From Puniceispirillum sp965657105 (GTDB taxonomy: Bacteria > Pseudomonadota > Alphaproteobacteria > Puniceispirillales > Puniceispirillaceae), in NCBI RefSeq assembly GCF_965657105.1, contig NZ_CBFHNB010000062.1, positions 1-12,814 of the forward strand: 12,814 nucleotides of DNA. The letters run 5' to 3'. The position numbers were made by a program, and so were the translations under genes. Shown in pieces: positions 7,849 to 12,814 of this stretch. Below the pieces are notes generated by a model, which searched no databases, was not told the origin of the DNA, and saw only the letters and a list, made by a program, of their open reading frames with translations. Position 1 is the first letter of the stretch, and every line of letters begins with the position of its first letter.

Positions 7849-9114
7849 CTATCCCAACTTCATATTATCGATGCCAATGATGCGGTCATATGCCCAATAA
7901 AGAAGCAAGACGCATCCTAGCAAAATACCACCAAGAGCCGCCGCCAGCGACCAGTTCAGTGATTTTTGCATATGATAGGCAATCATGTTCGAAATCAATT
8001 GGCCATCTTGTCCACCAACCAAAGCTGGGGTGATATAATAGCCAATTGCAAGAATAAAGACCAGCAATCCACCGGCGCCGATACCCGGAATTGTTTGCGG
8101 CATATAAACCTTGATAAACGCCAATGTTGGCGTTGCCCCAAGCGAACGTGCCGCCCGCATATAGGATGGTGGGATTGTCTTCATGACTGAATATAATGGT
8201 AGGATCATGAATGGTAATAAAATATGCGTCATCGCAACGATAGTCCCTGTCATGTTATAGATCAGAGAAAACCGTCCATCATCGGTGGCAATGCCTATCC
8301 ACACCAGCAGATCATTGATCACCCCCTGAGATTGCAAGATAGCAATCCATGCGGTGGTGCGAACCAGCAAGGATGTCCAGAAAGGCAATAGCACCATAAT
8401 CATCAGTAGATTCGACGTTTTCAGTGGTAAGGTGGCCAATAGATAAGCAACTGGATAGCCTAGAACTAGGCATAACAGCATGACGCTACCCGAAATCATA
8501 AATGTCCGGATAAACAGCTTTACATAAATTTGTCTGTTTTCATCAACAGCAACAAAATCACCTGTAACAGTAAGAGTCTTATCAACCGAGGACGCATAAA
8601 ACCCAGGTGTCAGACTATCTGACGTTAATTTCATCGCCTGCCAATATTCGATTTGGCCCCATTTCTTTTTGGTTTTGATAACGCTTTCTTTAAAGGGTGC
8701 TTCTAATTTATGCGCTTTGCGGGCGGTGCCGGTAAATAATGACCGCGCACCTGAAAGCTGTTGATTTACGCGTGATCCCACTTTACCTGCGGTTCTTTCC
8801 TTGCGCGCCACGATCAGATCAGCGACCAGCGCCGCATACATCTCTTCTGTTGGTTCGCTGACCCCATCCCACGCCGCAAGCTGGACAGTTGTTGCAGGCA
8901 TAAGCCGTTCAAAAGTATCGTTATAGACGCCCTGCCACATCAGGGCGAAGATCGGGATCACAAAACTGGCCAATACAAAACCGAATAGCGGTAAAACCAA
9001 ACCAGCAGCCCGCAAACGGCTACGGAACATGGCCTGTGCCAGCTTTTTCTTAAGCGGTGTACCATCGGCAGCCACAATTGGCGCGGTATTCATATTTTCG
9101 GAAGTGGTGTTCAT
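7849..9114 (-). CDS. ABC transporter permease, PotB-like, with long extracytoplasmic insert
   Basis: First permease of the importer, 421 residues, considerably longer than the roughly 275-285 residues of E. coli PotB. After a polar N-terminal tail (1-33) comes helix one (about 35-60). A segment of about 135 residues (62-196) then follows that should lie outside the inner membrane. It is rich in charged residues, for example DLIVARKER near 99-107 and KTKKKWGQ near 148-155. The canonical helices follow from about 200, and the EAA loop is at 319-342 (MRAARSLGATPT then YMPQTIPG). The remaining fold is normal. The ATG at 9114 is kept as start; ATG at 9093 would remove only seven residues and has no better ribosome binding site. 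It lies behind a terminator-like hairpin (9120-9161) that follows the binding protein gene. I recall similar long PotB-like permeases in marine and soil alphaproteobacteria. Confidence 0.93.
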   Translation of the reverse strand: MNTTSENMNTAPIVAADGTPLKKKLAQAMFRSRLRAAGLVLPLFGFVLASFVIPIFALMWQGVYNDTFERLMPATTVQLAAWDGVSEPTEEMYAALVADLIVARKERTAGKVGSRVNQQLSGARSLFTGTARKAHKLEAPFKESVIKTKKKWGQIEYWQAMKLTSDSLTPGFYASSVDKTLTVTGDFVAVDENRQIYVKLFIRTFMISGSVMLLCLVLGYPVAYLLATLPLKTSNLLMIMVLLPFWTSLLVRTTAWIAILQSQGVINDLLVWIGIATDDGRFSLIYNMTGTIVAMTHILLPFMILPLYSVMKTIPPSYMRAARSLGATPTLAFIKVYMPQTIPGIGAGGLLVFILAIGYYITPALVGGQDGQLISNMIAYHMQKSLNWSLAAALGGILLGCVLLLYWAYDRIIGIDNMKLG

Positions 9115-9119
9115 AATAT

Positions 9120-9161
9120 CTCAAATATAAATAAAAGAGGCGGCCATAAAACAACCGCCTC
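9120..9161 (-). terminator. Terminator-like attenuator between binding protein and permease genes
   Basis: GAGGCGG (9137-9143) and CCGCCTC (9155-9161) form a seven-base GC-rich stem with an eleven-base loop. On the minus strand it is followed by TTTTATTTATATTT, so it resembles an intrinsic terminator. It begins 13 bp after the stop of the binding protein gene and ends just before the ribosome binding region of the first permease. Partial termination here would make the binding protein more abundant than the membrane parts. Confidence 0.75.
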
Positions 9162-9174
9162 AAATGTTTGGTCT

Positions 9175-10266
9175 TTACTTAGACAGCCAAGAATTGAAAC
9201 GCTCGTTCAACTCATCAGCGTTATCAGCCCAGAATTCAAAATCGTTCTGCAACGCATTTTTGAAGTTAGCAGGCGCTGTTGGCATATGATCAGCCATGTT
9301 GATCGCTGCATTATCATGGTAGGTGCCAATCTGAGCAACTGATGAAGCGCGGGCTGGTCCATATGAAATCCATGATGCCTGTGCGGCAAGCTGCTCAGTA
9401 GCAGTTGAGAATGCAAGAAAGTCCAATGCCGCTTCTTTGTTCTTGCTACCTTTTGGAATGACCCAGAGATCAAGGTCATAAATCTGACCATCCCATACCA
9501 TTTCAAATGTCTGGTCTTCAGCCGCAACAGCGTTGAATACACGACCATTCCATGCGGTTGTGAAGATCACTTCGCCGTCAGCAAGCAACTGTGGTGGCTG
9601 CGCACCAGCTTCCCACCAGACGATATCGTCTTTGATGGTATCAAGTTTGGCAAATGCACGTGCAACACCTTCTTCAGTACCTAGAACGTCATAGACATCA
9701 CTTGTTGGAACACCATCAGCGATCAATGCGAATTCCAAAGTTACCTTTGGATTTTTACGCATGCCACGCTTGCCCGGATAGGCCTCGGTGTTAAAGAAGT
9801 CAGCCATAGTTGTTGGTGCGTTCCAGTTACGAACCTTGCTTGAGTCGTAAACATAGACAGATGACCAGATGATGTTTGATACAGCACAATCATGCAATGT
9901 GCCTGGCAAGAAGTCATCTTCCGCTGGCGTGCCATCAGGCGCTGGTGGCAACATGCTGTGATCGATTTCTTCAAGAAGACCTTCATCACAAGCGCGGATC
10001 GCGTCGGACAATTCAACGTCAACAATATCCCATGTTACGTTACCTGACTCAACCTGTGCTTTGATTTCGGCAATGCCCCCACCATAATCTTCCGACACAA
10101 TGGTTTTGCCTGTCTTCGCCATCCACGGCTTATGATAGGCTTCGACCTGTGATTTGGTGTAAGCACCACCCCACGACACGACTGTCAGATCACTCGCTAC
10201 AGCGCTACTTGCTGTAAAGGCCGACATTGCCGCGATAGCGACAATTTTATTGGTAAGTTTAGACAT
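9175..10266 (-). CDS. Periplasmic substrate-binding protein of a POPT-type ABC importer
   Basis: A 363-residue extracellular solute-binding protein of the PotD/PotF superfamily (COG0687 type). Residues 1-24 form a Sec signal peptide with an AVA cleavage motif at 22-24; there is no lipobox, so it is periplasmic and soluble. The mature protein begins SDLTVVSWGGAYTKSQ, the SWGG subgroup pattern, in place of the W-T-E-Y pattern of true spermidine-binding PotD. Two cysteines (C93, C127) could form a disulfide. Aromatic and acidic residues expected around a cationic ligand are present (W217, W218, E219, W239, D264, D266), but ligand identity cannot be read off. The ATG at 10266 follows GGGAG about nine bases upstream. 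The gene lies between the ATPase and the permeases; the divergent creatinase makes creatine or a related guanidino compound a candidate besides polyamines. Confidence 0.93.
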   Translation of the reverse strand: MSKLTNKIVAIAAMSAFTASSAVASDLTVVSWGGAYTKSQVEAYHKPWMAKTGKTIVSEDYGGGIAEIKAQVESGNVTWDIVDVELSDAIRACDEGLLEEIDHSMLPPAPDGTPAEDDFLPGTLHDCAVSNIIWSSVYVYDSSKVRNWNAPTTMADFFNTEAYPGKRGMRKNPKVTLEFALIADGVPTSDVYDVLGTEEGVARAFAKLDTIKDDIVWWEAGAQPPQLLADGEVIFTTAWNGRVFNAVAAEDQTFEMVWDGQIYDLDLWVIPKGSKNKEAALDFLAFSTATEQLAAQASWISYGPARASSVAQIGTYHDNAAINMADHMPTAPANFKNALQNDFEFWADNADELNERFNSWLSK

Positions 10267-10287
10267 ATTATTTTCTCCCTTATTGTT

Positions 10288-10301
10288 ACCCCTTATGGGG
10301 T
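10288..10301 (-). other. Small hairpin in the leader of the binding protein gene
   Basis: ACCCC (10288-10292) pairs with GGGGT (10297-10301) around TTAT, ending just before the GGGAG ribosome binding site region. No T-run follows, so it is not a terminator; it may protect or process the downstream mRNA. The 109-bp gap also holds ATGAC/GTCAT (10360-10373) next to the ATPase stop and CCTTA/TAAGG (10332-10348), both weak. I see no convincing promoter in it. Confidence 0.4.
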
Positions 10302-10375
10302 TCTACGCACATAACGATCCAGGGTGTTTTACCTTACACTTTATAAGGACCGTCAATTCATGACCATTGTCATAG

Positions 10376-11488
10376 TCAAACTGTTGTCCTGTAATCCAGC
10401 GCTCGGCAATCATCCGTATTCCACGAGACAAATAATTCAGCACCAATTTCGAGCCCTAGAGACCCCGCCGTATTTGGCACCTTTACGATAAATTGATCAT
10501 TGCCAGTCACCATCATGCGGCACCGGATATGATCGCCTAAATAGATGAGTTCCAGCACTTTGGCACCTAGCGCGCTCATCGACTTTGATTTTTTGTCAGT
10601 CAACACGCACCTCTCTGGACGGATAGACAGCATTGTTTTCGTGCCCGCACCGTCAATATTCACGGCCAGCGCCTTAACCATATCACCTGTATCAAGCTTA
10701 ACGCTGGCAACATTACCGCTTACATTATCCACAACACCTGGAAGCTGGTTATTTTCGCCAATAAACTGAGCCACGAATGCGTTTTCCGGCTTTTCATACA
10801 GTGTCACCGGATCGTCAAGTTGCTGGATGATGCCATCATCGAACACCGCAATCCGGTTCGACATGGTCAAAGCCTCGGATTGGTCATGCGTTACATAAAC
10901 AACCGTCACGCCTAAATTTTCATGTATATGCTTAATCTCATACTGCATATGCTCACGAAGTTGTTTATCAAGCGCGCCAAGCGGCTCATCCATCAAAACA
11001 AGACTAGGGTTGAAAACCAGTGCCCGTGCTAGCGCGATACGCTGTTGCTGACCACCCGAAAGCTGGGCTGGTTTACGATCAGCAAACTGCCGCATCTGCA
11101 CCATATCCAGAACGTTACGAACTTTGTCTTCTACATCAGACGAACTGAGCTTGCGGACTTTAAGCGGAAAGGCCAGATTTTCAGCCACCGTCATATGCGG
11201 AAACAGCGCGTAATTTTGAAATACCATGCCGATACCGCGTTTATGCGGAGGGATGTTGTTGATCGCCACATTATTAAGCTTGATGTCACCATGCGTTGCG
11301 GTTTCAAAACCGGCAAGCATCATCAGACAGGTTGTTTTACCCGAACCTGATGGCCCAAGCATGGTTACGAATTCACCCTCGGCAATATCAAGGTTCAGAT
11401 CCTTGACCACAAGCGAGACACCATCATAGCTTTTTTGAACACCCTGAAATGACACAAAAGCGTTTTGCGGTGCGGACATAACTGACAT
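10376..11488 (-). CDS. ABC transporter ATPase, PotA-like
   Basis: The 370-residue cytoplasmic ATPase that powers the importer; first gene of the operon. In order: Walker A GPSGSGKT at 45-52, Q-loop at Q91 (FQNYALFPHMTV), ABC signature LSGGQQQR at 143-150, Walker B LVLMDE at 163-168, D-loop GALD at 171-174 and H-loop H201 (VTHD). All residues needed for ATP hydrolysis are present. The C-terminal part from about 245 is a TOBE-type regulatory domain, with SIRPERC at 288-294, as in PotA and MalK-type proteins. Length is close to E. coli PotA. The ATG at 11488 is used; ATG at 11479 is an alternative. Neither has a strong ribosome binding site. The gene points away from creatinase across a 342-bp control region. 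Confidence 0.95.
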   Translation of the reverse strand: MSVMSAPQNAFVSFQGVQKSYDGVSLVVKDLNLDIAEGEFVTMLGPSGSGKTTCLMMLAGFETATHGDIKLNNVAINNIPPHKRGIGMVFQNYALFPHMTVAENLAFPLKVRKLSSSDVEDKVRNVLDMVQMRQFADRKPAQLSGGQQQRIALARALVFNPSLVLMDEPLGALDKQLREHMQYEIKHIHENLGVTVVYVTHDQSEALTMSNRIAVFDDGIIQQLDDPVTLYEKPENAFVAQFIGENNQLPGVVDNVSGNVASVKLDTGDMVKALAVNIDGAGTKTMLSIRPERCVLTDKKSKSMSALGAKVLELIYLGDHIRCRMMVTGNDQFIVKVPNTAGSLGLEIGAELFVSWNTDDCRALDYRTTV

Positions 11489-11830
11489 TTTATAATACTA
11501 CCAAGGTAATTTATCTTTATTTATTAATTTGTTTAACAATGCTTTCCATGCCTGGCATATGTCAATCACTTTCTGGCTCTTTAGAGTGGCATAACATTGT
11601 CTTAGAGTTCAACAATCCATCCCCAATATCCAGTGCTTAATGTGACCAACAGCAATGCCAAAAACGATGCACGCTTTACGGCACAGCAAAAACAACACCC
11701 CCATAATAGAAACTACATCATCATGTTTTGCAGTCGGAATCTAAATGCAATAAATTCGATTGACCGACTCTTTATTTTTCTCTAATGCCAAAAATAAAGC
11801 ACGATTATAAATAGTTTACGGGAGTGTAAA
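11489..11830. promoter_or_regulatory. Divergent control region between the importer operon and creatinase
   Basis: No gene is seen in these 342 bp. Minus-side signals are TTGACA at 11565-11560 beside the palindrome ATGCC-T-GGCAT (11548-11558), and a weak pair TTGTTA (11539-11534) with GATAAA (11515-11510). Plus-side signals are TTGACC at 11760-11765 with TCTAAT at 11781-11786 (15-bp spacing) and a lone TATAAA at 11806-11811. Repeats include TTAGAGT at 11581-11587 and 11602-11608, a 23-bp imperfect direct repeat at 11654-11676 and 11784-11806, and an AGTCGG/CCGACT inverted repeat (11732-11737, 11764-11769). The density of repeats suggests one or more regulator sites; the regulator is not encoded in the window. 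Confidence 0.55.
11760..11786 (+). promoter_or_regulatory. Possible creatinase promoter
   Basis: TTGACC (five of six matches to the -35 consensus) and TCTAAT (five of six to the -10) are present, but the spacing of 15 bp is shorter than the preferred 17. The predicted leader would be about 35-40 bases. The site overlaps both the AGTCGG inverted repeat and the second direct-repeat copy, which would suit regulation. Confidence 0.35.
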
Positions 11831-12814
11831 ATGGCCGACGATCAGATGCTTCATGTTACCCGCTGGCATAATGGGGAAAAGACCTTCCAGCCTTTCACAT
11901 CCGGTGAAATGAATCGTCGTAGTGATGCGATGATGGCCATAATGGGCAATCTGGATATTGATGCCTGTCTTTTCACATCCTATCATAATGTCTGCTATTT
12001 TTCGGGCTTTCTATATTGCCAGTTTGGCCGCCGCTATGGCGCGGTTCTCAGCAAGGATGGCGTCACCACAATTTCGGCCGCGATCGATGGTGGCCAGCCA
12101 TGGCGCCGTTCGACAGGCGATAATGTGACCTACACCGATTGGCGCCGTGACAGCTATTTCACCGCTCTTAAAGACCTCCTAAAAGGAGTAAAGCGCCTTG
12201 GCATCGAATTTGACCATGTCAATCTGGACCTGAAAACCCTGCTTGAGGAACATTTTCCGGGGGTTGAGCTGGTTGATTGTGCCGCCGCCGCTATGGATCT
12301 ACGCACCATCAAAAGCGCCGAAGAACATGTGCTGATCCGCAAAGGTGCCGAAATATGCCGCGTTGGTGGTCGAGCTGTCATGGAAGCGGTCAAGGCAGGC
12401 GTTCCCGAGCATGAAGTGGCTATTGCCTCGTCAAATGCCATGGTGCGGGCAATCGCTGATTCCTTTCCCTTTGTCGAATTGATGGATACATGGACCTGGT
12501 TCCAGTCCGGCATTAATACCGATGGCGCGCATAATCCGGTCACCAACAAGCTGATCGAAGATGGCGATATATTATCGCTCAACACCTTTCCGATGATGTT
12601 TGGCTATTATACCGCGCTGGAACGCACCCTGTTCTGCGGGTCGGCATCGAACGCGCATCATGATCTGTGGCAGAAAAACTGTGCTGTTCACGTACGCGGT
12701 ATGGAATTGTTAAAGCCCGGCGCGAAATGTGCCGATGTGGCCGCCGAGCTGAATGAAATGTATCGCGAATGGGATTTGTTGAAATACCGGTCATTCGGCT
12801 ATGGGCATTCCTTT
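11831..12814 (+). CDS. Creatinase (creatine amidinohydrolase), M24 fold, 3' end outside the window
   Basis: The first 328 residues of an enzyme of about 400, still open at the right edge. Creatinase hydrolyses creatine to sarcosine and urea in the cytoplasm using the M24 pita-bread fold without a metal. Compared from memory with Pseudomonas putida creatinase, long blocks are nearly the same: FTSYHN near 48-53, AIDGGQPWRR at 84-93, IKSAEEHV at 160-167, a WTWFQSGINTDGAHNP block at 221-236 and YYTALERTLF at 259-268. H234 corresponds to the catalytic H232, E264 to E262 and R67 to the carboxylate-binding R64; the remaining E358 and R335 equivalents lie past the edge. The block GYGHSF ends the window. 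The ATG at 11831 is preceded by GGGAG six bases upstream. It diverges from the importer operon. A broader M24 peptidase call is unlikely given the creatinase-specific blocks. Confidence 0.93.
   Translation, partial: MADDQMLHVTRWHNGEKTFQPFTSGEMNRRSDAMMAIMGNLDIDACLFTSYHNVCYFSGFLYCQFGRRYGAVLSKDGVTTISAAIDGGQPWRRSTGDNVTYTDWRRDSYFTALKDLLKGVKRLGIEFDHVNLDLKTLLEEHFPGVELVDCAAAAMDLRTIKSAEEHVLIRKGAEICRVGGRAVMEAVKAGVPEHEVAIASSNAMVRAIADSFPFVELMDTWTWFQSGINTDGAHNPVTNKLIEDGDILSLNTFPMMFGYYTALERTLFCGSASNAHHDLWQKNCAVHVRGMELLKPGAKCADVAAELNEMYREWDLLKYRSFGYGHSF

Noticed and set aside
6927..11488. Naming the importer genes potA, potB, potC and potD
   Set aside because: Family membership is clear, but the substrate is unproven and the creatinase context points to another possibility, so no gene symbols are given.
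12154..12794. Two minus-strand open frames opposite the creatinase gene
   Set aside because: They lie wholly over a strongly recognisable creatinase reading frame on the plus strand, have low-complexity Ser/Arg/Thr-rich products and no ribosome binding site worth noting.
1..12814. CRISPR array, tRNA, rRNA, insertion sequence, toxin-antitoxin or defence genes
   Set aside because: Looked for in gaps and on both strands; no regular spacer-repeat pattern, cloverleaf, transposase or small paired genes were seen.

Overview
The window looks like chromosomal DNA of a marine-type alphaproteobacterium. GC content is moderate (just under 50% by eye). A DUF3726 gene, a POPT-type (polyamine/opine-like) ABC importer, an AGCS symporter and a creatinase sit together with short gaps. 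The mix resembles the SAR116 group (Puniceispirillum-like), but this is inference from gene content; there is no rRNA or other phylogenetic marker. I see no tRNA, rRNA, insertion sequence, CRISPR array, phage gene or integrase.

Layout. (1) Positions 1-1932, plus strand: a conserved protein of unknown function, cut by the left edge, followed 2 bp later by a DUF3726 protein. (2) 1940-3382, minus strand: an NAD(P)-dependent aldehyde dehydrogenase, convergent with DUF3726 across a 7-bp gap. (3) 3530-4441, minus: a DMT/EamA transporter. (4) 4525-4552: an intrinsic terminator ending the next unit. (5) 4615-6599, minus: a universal stress protein gene followed by an AGCS-type alanine/glycine symporter gene, probably one transcript. 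(6) 6600-6926: an AT-rich intergenic stretch with a leader hairpin and short repeats. (7) 6927-11488, minus: a complete POPT-type ABC importer in the order ATPase, binding protein, permease, permease, with a terminator-like hairpin between the binding protein and the permeases. (8) 11489-11830: a divergent control region rich in repeats. (9) 11831 to the right edge, plus: the first 328 residues of a creatinase.

How the genes may work together. Creatinase splits creatine to sarcosine and urea in the cytoplasm, so the cell needs a creatine source. The divergently arranged importer, sharing a 342-bp control region, is a natural candidate for uptake of creatine or a related guanidino or amino compound, although by family alone it would be called a polyamine-type transporter. 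The symporter with its stress protein, the DMT permease and the aldehyde dehydrogenase suggest a locus devoted to small organic nitrogen compounds. No regulator gene is present in the window. The most interesting points are the creatinase-importer pairing, the unknown protein plus DUF3726 pair, the long extracytoplasmic insert in the first permease, the internal terminator of the transporter operon, and the clustered repeats between 11489 and 11830.
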